Positions 35,014 to 44,501 of a stretch of DNA of 64,000 bases are shown in pieces (within the stretch, counting starts at the first letter, position 1; each line of letters begins with the position of its first letter). The notes beneath the pieces were generated by a model. The model saw nothing but the letters and a program-made list of their open reading frames with translations. It searched no databases and was not told where the DNA came from. Both the position numbers and the translations under genes were made by a program. The stretch is from Lelliottia sp. JS-SCA-14 (GTDB taxonomy: Bacteria; Pseudomonadota; Gammaproteobacteria; Enterobacterales; Enterobacteriaceae), in assembly GCF_035593345.1 (NCBI RefSeq), contig NZ_CP141606.1, positions 4,340,001 through 4,404,000 on the forward strand, written 5' to 3'.

Positions 35014-37098
35014 ATGCTGGTTAGCCAATACAACCAAATCCTCGTTGTCGTCTCCTTTGTTGTTGCCATCCTTGCTGCCTACACCGCGCTGAATATGGCC
35101 GCGCGCGTCGCGGGGAGTCAGGGTATTGCTGCGCGCATCTGGCTGGCGGGCGGCGGCGTGGCGATGGGGATCGGCGTATGGGCGATGCATTTTATCGGCA
35201 TGCTGGCGATGGATATCTCCATGAGCATGAGCTACAGCCCGGCGATAACCGTGCTGTCGATGGCGATTGCGATTGGCTCGTCGATGTTTGCGCTTTGGCT
35301 GGTGAGCGGAGAGCAATTGCGTTTACGCCGCCTTTTACCTGGCGCATTAGTGATGGGCATCGGAATTGTCGCCATGCATTACACGGGGATGGCGGCGCTG
35401 GAAGTGACGCCGGGGATCATCTGGGACAAAACCTGGATCGCCCTCTCTGTGGTCATCGCGCTGGCAGCCTCCCTGGCCGCCCTGTGGCTCACCTTCCGAT
35501 TGCGCCATGAGGCGGCCCAGGTGGCATTGATGCGTTTAGGTGCCGCCGTGACGATGGGCATTGCCATCGCGGGCATGCATTATGCGGGCATGAAAGCGGC
35601 GCAGTTCCCGGCATCGACGGAAATGCATCATGACGGGATTAATGGCAGCTGGCTGGCAGTGCTGGTCAGCGTCGTTGCCCTCTCTATTCTCGGCATCACC
35701 TTACTGGTTTCCATGCTCGATGCGCGCCTCCAGGCCCGCACTTCGCTGCTGGCCTCTTCGCTTGCCGAAGCCAACCGTGAGCTGGCTCAGCTGGCACTGC
35801 ACGATACCCTGACCCGCTTGCCCAATCGCATACTGCTGGAAGACCGTCTCGACCAGGCGATCAGCAAGGCCGATCGCGAAGGGACCCACTTTGCGCTGAT
35901 GTTTATGGATCTTGATGGCTTCAAAGGGGTGAACGATGCCTACGGCCATGATACGGGCGATAAACTTCTGGTGGCGGTCACCGAGCGGCTCCTGTTGCCG
36001 TTGAAAGGTCAGTACACCCTCGCCCGCATTGGCGGCGACGAGTTTGTTCTGCTGGCGGAAGTCGGCGGCCCGGATGATGCGGCTTCGCTGGCCAGTGCGC
36101 TGGTTCGCACCATCGACAGCCCGTTCAACGTCGAGCCGTACGAGCTGGTCGTGACTGTCAGTATTGGCATTGCGCTCTATCCGCACGACGGAAGATCCGA
36201 TCGTGAACTGATGTTTAATGCCGACGCGGCGATGTATCACACCAAACGTATGGGCCGTAACGGGTATCACTTTTTCCAGCCGTCGATGAACACGCTGGCG
36301 CAAACCCATTTACAGCTGATGAACGATCTGTGGCTGGCGATCGATCGCGATGAACTGCGCCTGCACTATCAACCGAAATTCCACGCTCCGGCCGGCCCGA
36401 TACTCGGCTTTGAAGCCTTGCTGCGCTGGGAGCATCCAAAACAGGGGCTCCTGACGCCAGATGTCTTCCTGCAGCTGGCAGAAAAAACCGGGCTGATTAT
36501 CCCGATAGGGAACTGGGTGATTAACGAGGCCTGCCGCCAGCTGCGCGAGTGGCACAAGCAGGGCCACAGCGCGTGGTCGATGGCGGTGAACCTATCGACG
36601 CTTCAGTTTGAACAACCCACGCTGGTTCAAACGGTCCTCGACTGCCTGGCACGGCATAACCTTCCAGCGGAGTCGTTGATCCTCGAAGTGACAGAAACCA
36701 CTGCGATGCACAATCCGGAGGAGAGCGTCAGGATCTTAACGGAGCTGACAAATGCAGGTGTAAAAGCGTCGATTGATGATTTCGGGACGGGCTATTCCAG
36801 CCTGCTCTATCTGAAGCAATTGCCGGCCTGCGAGCTGAAAATCGATCGCGCGTTCGTGAAGGATTTGAGCGGGAAAAGCGATGACGCCACGATTGTCTCG
36901 GCGATTGTCGCGCTGGCGAAAACGCTGAATCTTAAAGTGGTCGCAGAAGGGGTGGAGACCGAAGCCCAGCAGCAGTTCCTGACCGAACTTGGCTGCAATA
37001 CGCTTCAGGGGTATCTGCTAGGCCGTCCCGTCACCGCGCAGACCGTTGAAGAGCTGTGCAATAATCTGGAAGCGATGAAGAACCCTCTGCCATCATGA
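35014..37098 (+). CDS. MHYT-GGDEF-EAL membrane c-di-GMP turnover protein
   Basis: A 694-residue protein. The N-terminal MHYT sensor has about seven membrane helices and three copies of the signature: MHFIGM (58-63), MHYTGM (121-126) and MHYAGM (188-193), thought to bind copper and sense a gas such as O2 or NO. A GGDEF domain with intact GGDEF (340-344) follows, then an EAL domain with EAL (467-469) and DDFGTGYSS (588-596). Both catalytic motifs are intact. The RxxD inhibitory site is absent (KGQY at 331-334). Its end overlaps the converging acrS by 6 bases. E. coli K-12 has no such gene here. Whether it makes or degrades c-di-GMP is not decided by sequence. Confidence 0.9.
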   Translation: MLVSQYNQILVVVSFVVAILAAYTALNMAARVAGSQGIAARIWLAGGGVAMGIGVWAMHFIGMLAMDISMSMSYSPAITVLSMAIAIGSSMFALWLVSGEQLRLRRLLPGALVMGIGIVAMHYTGMAALEVTPGIIWDKTWIALSVVIALAASLAALWLTFRLRHEAAQVALMRLGAAVTMGIAIAGMHYAGMKAAQFPASTEMHHDGINGSWLAVLVSVVALSILGITLLVSMLDARLQARTSLLASSLAEANRELAQLALHDTLTRLPNRILLEDRLDQAISKADREGTHFALMFMDLDGFKGVNDAYGHDTGDKLLVAVTERLLLPLKGQYTLARIGGDEFVLLAEVGGPDDAASLASALVRTIDSPFNVEPYELVVTVSIGIALYPHDGRSDRELMFNADAAMYHTKRMGRNGYHFFQPSMNTLAQTHLQLMNDLWLAIDRDELRLHYQPKFHAPAGPILGFEALLRWEHPKQGLLTPDVFLQLAEKTGLIIPIGNWVINEACRQLREWHKQGHSAWSMAVNLSTLQFEQPTLVQTVLDCLARHNLPAESLILEVTETTAMHNPEESVRILTELTNAGVKASIDDFGTGYSSLLYLKQLPACELKIDRAFVKDLSGKSDDATIVSAIVALAKTLNLKVVAEGVETEAQQQFLTELGCNTLQGYLLGRPVTAQTVEELCNNLEAMKNPLPS

Positions 37099-37740
37099 AG
37101 CAACAGGATAGATCGCTGGCGGCACGCGGGTGATATTTAACGTCGCCAGGATATTGTCCACCAGCGCGGGGGCTTGTTGATAGAGATTAAAATTCTCACT
37201 ATTCATTAACCAGTTTTTAATTAATCCGCTAAAAAAACCATGAAAAACAATCAACGTCATATCAATATTTAACGGCGGAGAGATGATTCCTTTCGACAAC
37301 CCCTTCTCCAGCAATGCGCGAACGTTCTGGTAATTAAAGCCAATTCTGTTTCTAATTTCACACTCTGATGTCATTTCATTATTAAATTCACATTTATGAT
37401 ACAGAATCTGTAACAGCGACCGCTGGCGAAGATCGCGAGAAATATATTGCAACGCAACAATAAAGCGCTCGCGAAGAACGCATAAAGGATCGTCATTGAG
37501 CGTCAGTGAAAGCTGGTCGTGAATTAAATCGCACAGGGGCAGTTGCTGCTCCCATATGGCATTAAAGATTTCCGACTTGCTGGTAAAGTGCCAGTAAATT
37601 GCCCCGCGCGTGACACCTGCAGCATCAGCGATATCGGTCAAGGTAGTGCTGGCCACGCCCCGCGTGGAGAACTGCGCTATGGCGGCTTCGATCAGCTGTT
37701 GTCTTGTTTTGAGTGCATCTTCTTTCGTTTTACGCGCCAT
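37093..37740 (-). CDS. acrS: TetR-family repressor AcrS
   Basis: A 215-residue regulator with the N-terminal helix-turn-helix TTLTDIADAAGVTRGAIYWHFTSK (about 33-56) and a ligand domain like E. coli AcrS/EnvR (220 residues), including LYHKCEFNNEM and LYQQAPALVDNIL. In E. coli AcrS represses acrAB and is divergent from acrEF. The divergent acrE supports the call over AcrR. Confidence 0.9.
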   Translation of the reverse strand: MARKTKEDALKTRQQLIEAAIAQFSTRGVASTTLTDIADAAGVTRGAIYWHFTSKSEIFNAIWEQQLPLCDLIHDQLSLTLNDDPLCVLRERFIVALQYISRDLRQRSLLQILYHKCEFNNEMTSECEIRNRIGFNYQNVRALLEKGLSKGIISPPLNIDMTLIVFHGFFSGLIKNWLMNSENFNLYQQAPALVDNILATLNITRVPPAIYPVAS

Positions 37741-38130
37741 AGACTCTCATCCATTACCTGAATACTTTTCCACGTAACCCTGAGCACGTAGTCGTGAAAG
37801 TATTCCCTAAAAGGAATTGTTATTCTGAACAAAAAAAGGCAATGACCTTAATTAATAATTCACGCAAATGAATCACAATCATTAGATTCATAAAATATAT
37901 GAATAACCTTAAGTGTATTTGGCAAACGCCCGTTGTTGTTCTTCACTATATCCTTGATTAGTCGTATCAGGCCCTGGTTTTTATCCTAATAATCGATGTG
38001 CCGCACTTATAAATTAAACAACATCACTGTGCCCCATTATGATGTGCGTTGACTTTCTGACTCTTTGCCCCCGCAACCCTTTTCATCACTTCACGGCAAA
38101 TATCAGTTTATTGTTTTTAAAGGAACAGTA
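37741..38130. other. acrS-acrE divergent control region
   Basis: A 390-base AT-rich, gene-free region. It must hold both promoters. A TTGACT (38050-38055) could be a -35 for acrE. The ribosome site AAAGGA is at 38119-38124. A perfect inverted repeat at 37886-37904 is a candidate operator. In enterics acrEF is usually silenced by H-NS, which fits the AT-richness. Confidence 0.55.
37886..37904. promoter_or_regulatory. Candidate AcrS operator palindrome
   Basis: ATTCATA-AAATA-TATGAAT is a perfect 7-bp inverted repeat with a 5-base centre, 145 bases upstream of the acrS start and 227 before acrE. Size and symmetry suit a TetR-family dimer. Assignment to AcrS is inference. Confidence 0.4.
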
Positions 38131-39270
38131 ATGAAGAAACACTTCAGGCTTTTACCCTTATCCGGTTTAATTATCTGCTCCGCGCTGCTTGCTGGCTGTG
38201 ATGGTTCTGATAATTCAAAACCAAGCGCACAGGCACCTCAGGTAACTGTATATGTCGTGAAAAGTGCTCCGCTGGCGGTGACCACTGAACTACCAGGGCG
38301 GACGGATGCCTTTCGCGTCGCTGAAGTTCGTCCCCAGGTAAGCGGCATTGTTTTACGTCGTAATTTTACCGAGGGCAGTGATATCAAAGCGGGCGATTCT
38401 TTGTATCAGATCGATCCTGCGACCTATCAGGCCGCGTATGACAGTGCGAAAGGCGATCTGCAGAAAGCCGAAGCCGCCGCAAACATCGCTCATTTGACCG
38501 TGAAACGTTATGTCCCTCTGGTCGGCACGCAATACGTCAGTCGACAAGAGTATGACCAGGCGGTGGCCAACGCCAGACAGGCCGATGCCAGCGTTACCGC
38601 CGCTCAGGCGGGTGTCGAAACGGCACGCATCAATCTTGCTTACACCAAAGTGTCATCGCCAATTAACGGACGAATTGGTAAATCCAGCGTCACTGAAGGC
38701 GCGCTGGTCACTAATGGGCAGACTTCAGCACTGGCAACCGTGCAACAGCTTGATCCGATCTATGTGGATGTCACACAGTCGAGCAATGACTTCATGCAGC
38801 TGAAGCAGGCGAGTCTGCAAAAGGGCAACGACACCAGCACCGTCCAGCTGCTGATGGAAAACGGTCAGCCGTACCCGGAAAAAGGCACGCTGCAGTTCTC
38901 CGACGTCACCGTTGACGAGAGCACCGGTTCCATCACTCTTCGCGCCGTCTTCCCAAATCCTCAGCATATGCTGTTACCCGGCATGTTTGTGCGTGCCCGT
39001 ATTGATGAAGGCGTGCAGCCGAATGCCATTCTGGTTCCGCAGCAGGGACTCACTCGCACACCGCGCGGTGACGCTACGGTTCTGGTGGTGAATGCCAAAG
39101 AGCAGGTTGAGATGCGAACCGTTGTTGCGCCACAGGCCATTGGCGATCGCTGGCTGGTCACCGAAGGGTTGAAGGAAGGCGATCGCGTGATCGTCAGCGG
39201 CCTGCAAAAAGTCCATCCTGGCGCCACTGTGGTCGCCACGCCGGATTCCGCCGCGCCTAAAGCCAGTTAA
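38131..39270 (+). CDS. acrE: Multidrug efflux membrane-fusion lipoprotein AcrE
   Basis: The periplasmic adaptor of the AcrEF-TolC pump. Its 379 residues start with a lipoprotein signal whose lipobox LLAGC places the acylated Cys at 23. HlyD-type lipoyl and hairpin segments follow (AEVRPQVSGIVLRRNFTEGSDIKAGDSLYQID and YTKVSSPINGRIGKSSVTEGALV, each seen as one stretch). ATG 38131 has AAAGGA in front and gives the family start MKKHFRLLPL. It lies 11 bases before acrF. Confidence 0.92.
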   Translation: MKKHFRLLPLSGLIICSALLAGCDGSDNSKPSAQAPQVTVYVVKSAPLAVTTELPGRTDAFRVAEVRPQVSGIVLRRNFTEGSDIKAGDSLYQIDPATYQAAYDSAKGDLQKAEAAANIAHLTVKRYVPLVGTQYVSRQEYDQAVANARQADASVTAAQAGVETARINLAYTKVSSPINGRIGKSSVTEGALVTNGQTSALATVQQLDPIYVDVTQSSNDFMQLKQASLQKGNDTSTVQLLMENGQPYPEKGTLQFSDVTVDESTGSITLRAVFPNPQHMLLPGMFVRARIDEGVQPNAILVPQQGLTRTPRGDATVLVVNAKEQVEMRTVVAPQAIGDRWLVTEGLKEGDRVIVSGLQKVHPGATVVATPDSAAPKAS

Positions 39271-39281
39271 GGGATTAATCA

Positions 39282-42200
39282 ATGGCTAACTTCTTTATTC
39301 AAAGGCCGATTTTCGCCTGGGTACTCGCCATCATATTGATGATTGCGGGCGGGCTGGCGATTCTCAAACTGCCGGTGGCGCAGTATCCCACCATCGCGCC
39401 ACCAGCCGTAGCCGTTACGGCTGTTTATCCTGGCGCTGATGCGCAGACGGTGCAGGACACCGTGACCCAGGTTATCGAACAAAACATGAATGGTATCGAT
39501 AACCTGATGTACATGTCCTCCACCAGCGATTCAGCCGGTAACGTAACCATCACCCTGACCTTCCAGTCTGGTACGGATCCGGATATCGCGCAGGTACAGG
39601 TTCAGAACAAACTCCAGCTGGCGATGCCGCTACTGCCGCAAGAAGTGCAGCAGCAAGGGATCGGCGTGGAGAAATCCAGTAGCAGCTTCCTTCTGGTCGC
39701 CGGTTTTGTCTCTGATAATAAAAGCCTGACGCAGGATGATATCTCAGACTACGTCGCCTCCAACGTCAAAGACTCCATCAGCCGGACCTCCGGTGTGGGC
39801 GACGTTCAGCTGTTTGGCGCGCAGTACGCTATGCGCATCTGGCTCGACAGCAACGCGCTGAATAAGTATCAGCTGACGCCGCTGGATGTCATTAATCAGC
39901 TTAAAACCCAGAACAACCAGATCGCGGCCGGGCAACTGGGGGGAACGCCTGCAGTACCTGGGCAGCAGTTGAACGCCTCGATCATCGCGCAAACGCGCCT
40001 GAAAACACCGGAAGAGTTTGGCAAAATTACGCTGAAAGTGAATCAGGATGGCTCAATGGTGCATCTGAAAGATGTGGCCCGCATTGAGCTTGGCGGTGAA
40101 AACTACAACATGGTGACGAAGATCAACGGCCAGGCGGCCACCGGTCTCGGCATCAAGTTAGCGACCGGCGCGAACGCGCTGGATACCGCCGCGGCCATTA
40201 AATCAAAACTGGCAGAGCTGCAGGCCTTCTTCCCGCAAGGGCTGAAAGTCGTTTATCCGTACGACACGACACCTTTCGTGAAAATCTCCATTCATGAAGT
40301 GGTCAAAACCCTCTTCGAGGCGATCATTCTGGTCTTCCTCGTCATGTATCTGTTCCTGCAAAACCTGCGAGCCACTCTGATCCCCACCATTGCGGTGCCC
40401 GTCGTATTGCTGGGGACTTTTGCCGTGCTGGGCGCTTTCGGATTTTCCATCAATACCCTGACGATGTTTGGGATGGTGCTGGCGATAGGCTTGTTGGTCG
40501 ATGATGCCATCGTGGTCGTGGAGAACGTCGAACGCGTCATGGTGGAAGACAAGCTTCCGCCAAAAGAGGCGACGCAAAAATCCATGGAGCAAATCCAGGG
40601 GGCGCTGGTTGGTATCGCGATGGTGCTTTCGGCGGTGTTTGTTCCGATGGCCTTTTTTGGTGGATCTACCGGTGCCATTTATCGTCAGTTCTCCCTGACC
40701 ATCGTTTCTGCCATGGCCCTTTCCGTGCTGGTTGCGTTAATTCTGACACCCGCCCTTTGTGCCACGCTGCTTAAACCCGCTTCCGCCGAGCACCATGCAA
40801 AAGGCGGTTTCTTTGGCTGGTTCAACAACCTCTTTGATAAGAGCGTGGAGCATTACAGCAATAGCGTGGGCGGTATCTTACGCAGAACCGGGCGCTATCT
40901 GGTGGTGTATGTGCTGATTGTCGCGGGAATGGCGGTACTGTTTTTACGTCTCCCGACCTCCTTCCTGCCTGAGGAAGATCAGGGTGTGTTTATGACCATG
41001 GTCCAGCTTCCTGCTGGTGCCACGCAAACCCGCACACAGCAGATCCTGGATCAGGTCCAGCAGTACTATCAAACTAAAGAAAAGGCTAACGTCGAATCGG
41101 TCTTTACGGTTAACGGCTTTAGCTTCAGTGGCCAGGGGCAAAACTCCGGTATCGCGTTCATCAGTCTTAAGCCATGGGATCAACGTCCAGGCGCTGAGAA
41201 TAGTGTAGGAGCGATCGTTGGCCGTGCGACCAAAGCCTTTAGCCAGATCAAGGATGGGCTGGTGTTCCCGTTCAACCTGCCAGCGATTATCGAACTGGGT
41301 ACCGCGACCGGCTTTGACTTTGAGCTGATTGACCAGGCAAACCTTGGACATACCGAGCTGACCAAAGCACGTAATCAGCTGCTGGGCATGGTTAAAGAAC
41401 ATCCTGAGATGCTGGAGCGTGTGCGTCCAAACGGGCTGGAAGATACGCCGCAGTTCAAGCTGGATGTGGATCAGGAGAAGGCGCAGGCGCTGGGTGTGAG
41501 CGTGTCGGATATCAACCAGACCATTTCAACCGCCCTCGGCGGGACCTACGTAAACGACTTTATCGATCACGGTCGCGTGAAAAAAGTGTACGCGCAGGCA
41601 GATGCGCCGTTCCGTATGTTGCCGGGAGATATCAACAATCTGTATGTGCGCAGTGCCAACGGTGAGATGGTTCCCTTCTCTGCGTTTAGTACCTCGCGCT
41701 GGATTTCAGGCTCCCCGCGCCTTGAGCGCTACAACGGTATGCCATCCATGGAAATTCTTGGTGAAGCGGCGCCAGGCAAAAGTACCGGTGAAGCAATGGT
41801 CCTGATGGAGTCACTTGCGCAGAAACTGCCTTCCGGGATTGGCTACGACTGGACGGGAATGTCCTATCAGGAACGACTCTCTGGCAATCAGGCTCCTGCG
41901 CTGTATGCCATTTCTCTCATCGTGGTGTTCCTGTGTCTGGCGGCGCTTTACGAGAGTTGGTCGATTCCCTTCTCCGTTATGCTTGTCGTGCCGCTGGGCG
42001 TTATTGGTGCCCTGCTCGGCGCGTCGTTGCGCGGTCTGAACAACGATGTCTATTTCCAGGTGGGACTCCTCACCACCATCGGGTTATCAGCCAAGAACGC
42101 CATTCTTATTGTGGAGTTTGCGAAAGACCTGATGGAGAAAGAAGGTAAAGGCGTTATCGAAGCCACGCTTGAGGCATCACGCATGCGTCTTCGCCCGATA

Positions 42201-42392
42201 CTGATGACCTCCCTGGCGTTTATCCTCGGTGTACTGCCTCTGGTTATCAGCCGTGGTGCGGGCAGCGGTGCGCAAAACGCCGTAGGGACAGGGGTGATGG
42301 GAGGGATGCTGTCCGCAACGCTGCTGGCTATCTTCTTCGTTCCTGTCTTCTTCGTGGTCGTCAGAAGACGATTTAACCGCAACGATAAGTAA
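39282..42392 (+). CDS. acrF: RND multidrug efflux transporter AcrF
   Basis: Proton-driven drug efflux across the envelope with AcrE and TolC. Its 1036 residues follow the 12-helix RND plan: a first helix at [18 protein letters not shown], the proton-relay aspartates in [18 protein letters not shown] (near 407-408) and the relay lysine in [13 protein letters not shown] (near 940). It is close to E. coli AcrF (1034). A terminator follows. Confidence 0.94.
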   Translation: MANFFIQRPIFAWVLAIILMIAGGLAILKLPVAQYPTIAPPAVAVTAVYPGADAQTVQDTVTQVIEQNMNGIDNLMYMSSTSDSAGNVTITLTFQSGTDPDIAQVQVQNKLQLAMPLLPQEVQQQGIGVEKSSSSFLLVAGFVSDNKSLTQDDISDYVASNVKDSISRTSGVGDVQLFGAQYAMRIWLDSNALNKYQLTPLDVINQLKTQNNQIAAGQLGGTPAVPGQQLNASIIAQTRLKTPEEFGKITLKVNQDGSMVHLKDVARIELGGENYNMVTKINGQAATGLGIKLATGANALDTAAAIKSKLAELQAFFPQGLKVVYPYDTTPFVKISIHEVVKTLFEAIILVFLVMYLFLQNLRATLIPTIAVPVVLLGTFAVLGAFGFSINTLTMFGMVLAIGLLVDDAIVVVENVERVMVEDKLPPKEATQKSMEQIQGALVGIAMVLSAVFVPMAFFGGSTGAIYRQFSLTIVSAMALSVLVALILTPALCATLLKPASAEHHAKGGFFGWFNNLFDKSVEHYSNSVGGILRRTGRYLVVYVLIVAGMAVLFLRLPTSFLPEEDQGVFMTMVQLPAGATQTRTQQILDQVQQYYQTKEKANVESVFTVNGFSFSGQGQNSGIAFISLKPWDQRPGAENSVGAIVGRATKAFSQIKDGLVFPFNLPAIIELGTATGFDFELIDQANLGHTELTKARNQLLGMVKEHPEMLERVRPNGLEDTPQFKLDVDQEKAQALGVSVSDINQTISTALGGTYVNDFIDHGRVKKVYAQADAPFRMLPGDINNLYVRSANGEMVPFSAFSTSRWISGSPRLERYNGMPSMEILGEAAPGKSTGEAMVLMESLAQKLPSGIGYDWTGMSYQERLSGNQAPALYAISLIVVFLCLAALYESWSIPFSVMLVVPLGVIGALLGASLRGLNNDVYFQVGLLTTIGLSAKNAILIVEFAKDLMEKEGKGVIEATLEASRMRLRPILMTSLAFILGVLPLVISRGAGSGAQNAVGTGVMGGMLSATLLAIFFVPVFFVVVRRRFNRNDK

Positions 42393-42707
42393 AATAAACA
42401 GAAAAGGCGTCGCTCGGCGCCTTTTCTGTTTCCTTCAAAGAGAACATTAGCGCACAAACTATCATTGTATTATGATGCGTCTGCGAATAATGAGAAACGC
42501 TAACAACCCTGGTTATTCATTTATTACATCCACACTTCCTTCATAAATTCATGCCTTTCCTAAATCTTCTCCACGATTTTTACAAACCACATAATTTGAG
42601 ATTATTCATACTGACTCTGCAGAGGAATGTAGTGGTAAAATGTTCTCCAGCTCGATAAATACCCTTTCGGTTTTATAGCGAGTAAGTTTTAATTCTGAGG
42701 TAACATC
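42393..42707 (+). other. acrF-yhdV intergenic region
   Basis: A 315-base gap. After the acrF terminator it is AT-rich with no gene. A GAGGT ribosome site lies just before yhdV. A possible promoter sits around 42645-42690 (TTTTATAGCG), but I would not fix the hexamers. Confidence 0.45.
42397..42431 (+). terminator. Terminator after acrF
   Basis: AACAGAAAAGGCG pairs with CGCCTTTTCTGTT, a 13-bp stem starting 6 bases after the stop. Confidence 0.9.
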
Positions 42708-42929
42708 ATGAAAAGATTCATTTGCGTTGCAACACTCGCTGCGCTTCTTGCCGGTTGCGCACACGACTCTCCGTGTGTTCCGGTTTATGACGATCAAGGC
42801 CGACTGGTTCATACCAATACCTGTATGAAAGGTACCACCCAGGATAACTGGGAAACCGCAGGAGCCATCGCAGGTGGTGCCGCTGCCGTTGCTGGCCTGA
42901 CGCTAGGTATCGTCGCGTTAACTAAATAA
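42708..42929 (+). CDS. yhdV: Outer-membrane lipoprotein YhdV
   Basis: A 73-residue lipoprotein with lipobox LLAGC (Cys17), a central CVPVYDDQGRLVHTNTCMKGTTQDNWETAGA region and a glycine/alanine-rich hydrophobic C-terminus (GAIAGGAAAVAGLTLGIVAL). It is nearly identical to E. coli YhdV. Function unknown. Confidence 0.93.
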   Translation: MKRFICVATLAALLAGCAHDSPCVPVYDDQGRLVHTNTCMKGTTQDNWETAGAIAGGAAAVAGLTLGIVALTK

Positions 42930-42940
42930 TCTTTCCCTGG

Positions 42941-42970
42941 CAAAAGCGCGTCTGGTCCGCGCTTTTGCTT
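42941..42970 (+). terminator. Terminator after yhdV
   Basis: CAAAAGCGCG pairs with CGCGCTTTTG across a 7-base loop. Confidence 0.75.
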
Positions 42971-43215
42971 CAAATCAGTGCAGCCTTTTTACGATTCGTT
43001 AAAAAAACTCCCCTCTTTATTCTGCCTCGCTTATTAATACCTGATTCTTCTCACATCTTTTTTGCGGTGTATTTTTTATTTCATTTTCCCGCGTGATACT
43101 TTTCACAAATTAACGAGATTAACTATCCTGCCAATATTCACGTCAGAAACTATCTTCCTGAATTCACTGACGGACTCGCAACTTTTGCTCTGATTTGTGG
43201 CGTAGGTTGTGATTT

Positions 43216-43232
43216 CGCACCATTCCGGGGCG
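43216..43232 (+). promoter_or_regulatory. Candidate NtrC binding site upstream of yhdW
   Basis: CGCACCATTCCGGGGCG matches 10 of 14 defined positions of the NtrC pattern TGCACCA-N3-TGGTGCA. Its centre is about 108 bases before the predicted start of transcription, a distance typical of NtrC enhancers such as at glnA. Confidence 0.5.
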
Positions 43233-43305
43233 CTCGATTTATTTATCCCTGTCTACACTCTGCATTATGCGTTCAATTATCCCAATTTCTGCCGAACGCA
43301 AAAAC

Positions 43306-43321
43306 TGGCATTACGTTTGCT
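43306..43321 (+). promoter_or_regulatory. Sigma-54 promoter of yhdWXYZ
   Basis: TGGCATTACGTTTGCT fits the -24/-12 pattern TGGCA-N6-TTGCW with invariant GG and GC exactly 10 bases apart. Transcription should begin about 43332. The E. coli operon is reported as NtrC-controlled, which agrees. Confidence 0.8.
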
Positions 43322-43407
43322 TTATAAACGTCGGCCAACGCCACAGACAGGTAAAGCGTTTTAAAACGACTTTCTATAACGATAAATTTCGCCACACAGG
43401 ATGCAAT

Positions 43408-44433
43408 ATGAAAAAGACGATGATAGCCAGCCTTGCCGCTGCGGGCATGCTGTTTGCTGTAGCGGGTCAGGCTCATGCGGGTACCACGCTGGATGCCGTT
43501 AAAAAGAAAGGCTTTGTGCAATGCGGTATTAGTGATGGGTTACCGGGCTTCTCTTACGCCGATGCGGACGGAAAGTTCACTGGCATTGATGTCGATGTTT
43601 GCCGTGGCGTTGCAGCCGCTCTCTTCGGGGATGATACCAAAGTAAAATACACCCCGCTGACGGCGAAAGAACGTTTCACCGCTTTGCAATCCGGCGAAGT
43701 AGACATGCTTTCTCGTAATACCACCTGGACGTCATCCCGTGATGCCGGGATGGGGATGTCGTTCACCGGCGTGACCTATTATGACGGCATCGGCTTCCTG
43801 ACCCATAACAAAGCGGGGTTGAAGAGCGCGAAAGAGCTGGATGGCGCCACCGTATGTATTCAGGCAGGCACCGATACCGAGCTGAACGTCGCCGACTATT
43901 TCAAAGCCAATAACATGAAATACACCCCTGTGACCTTCGATCGCTCTGACGAATCCGCTAAAGCGCTGGAATCAGGCCGTTGCGATACGCTGGCCTCTGA
44001 CCAGTCACAGCTGTATGCCCTGCGCATCAAGCTGAGCAACCCGGCGGAGTGGATTGTTCTGCCGGAAGTAATCTCGAAAGAACCTCTCGGCCCAGTGGTT
44101 CGTCGCGGTGATGAAGACTGGTTCTCGATCGTTCGCTGGACGCTGTTCGCCATGTTGAATGCCGAAGAGATGGGTATCAACTCGAAAAATGTCGACGAGA
44201 AAGCGGCAAATCCATCAACACCGGATATGGCACATCTTCTGGGTAAAGAGGGTGACTTCGGCAAAGATCTGAAACTCGACAATAAGTGGGCTTATAACAT
44301 CATCAAACACGTCGGTAACTATTCAGAGATCTTCGAGCGCAATGTGGGATCGGAAAGTGCGCTGAAGATCAAACGTGGCCAGAACAACCTCTGGAACAAC
44401 GGCGGTATTCAGTACGCTCCGCCAGTACGTTAA
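43408..44433 (+). CDS. yhdW: Amino-acid ABC transporter substrate-binding protein YhdW
   Basis: Periplasmic solute-binding protein, 341 residues, with a signal peptide ending AGQAHA (about 24). It is of the AapJ/BztA type for general L-amino acids (GFVQCGISDGLPGFSYAD, then LSRNTTWTSSRD). ATG 43408 gives the signal peptide and has an AGGA-type ribosome site. The frame is intact here; in E. coli K-12 the gene has been annotated as a pseudogene. It is first of four genes in order with yhdX, yhdY and yhdZ. Confidence 0.94.
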   Translation: MKKTMIASLAAAGMLFAVAGQAHAGTTLDAVKKKGFVQCGISDGLPGFSYADADGKFTGIDVDVCRGVAAALFGDDTKVKYTPLTAKERFTALQSGEVDMLSRNTTWTSSRDAGMGMSFTGVTYYDGIGFLTHNKAGLKSAKELDGATVCIQAGTDTELNVADYFKANNMKYTPVTFDRSDESAKALESGRCDTLASDQSQLYALRIKLSNPAEWIVLPEVISKEPLGPVVRRGDEDWFSIVRWTLFAMLNAEEMGINSKNVDEKAANPSTPDMAHLLGKEGDFGKDLKLDNKWAYNIIKHVGNYSEIFERNVGSESALKIKRGQNNLWNNGGIQYAPPVR

Positions 44434-44501
44434 GCATTCGGCTGTAACGGGCACGGCATCTGCGGTGCCCCATCCAGAGTCATGGTTACCGAGGTTTCTT
44501 T

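Larger units (their letters stand above)
42930..43407 (+). other. yhdV-yhdW intergenic region with nitrogen-type control sites
   Basis: A 478-base region. It opens with the yhdV terminator (42941-42970), followed by about 200 AT-rich bases. An NtrC-like site is at 43216-43232 and a sigma-54 promoter at 43306-43321, leaving a leader of about 75 bases before yhdW. An open frame from 43267 joins yhdW, but its first 47 codons cross the promoter and are not translated. Confidence 0.65.

Noticed and set aside
43267..43407. Longer start for yhdW
   Set aside because: The extension runs through the sigma-54 promoter. ATG 43408 starts the signal peptide.
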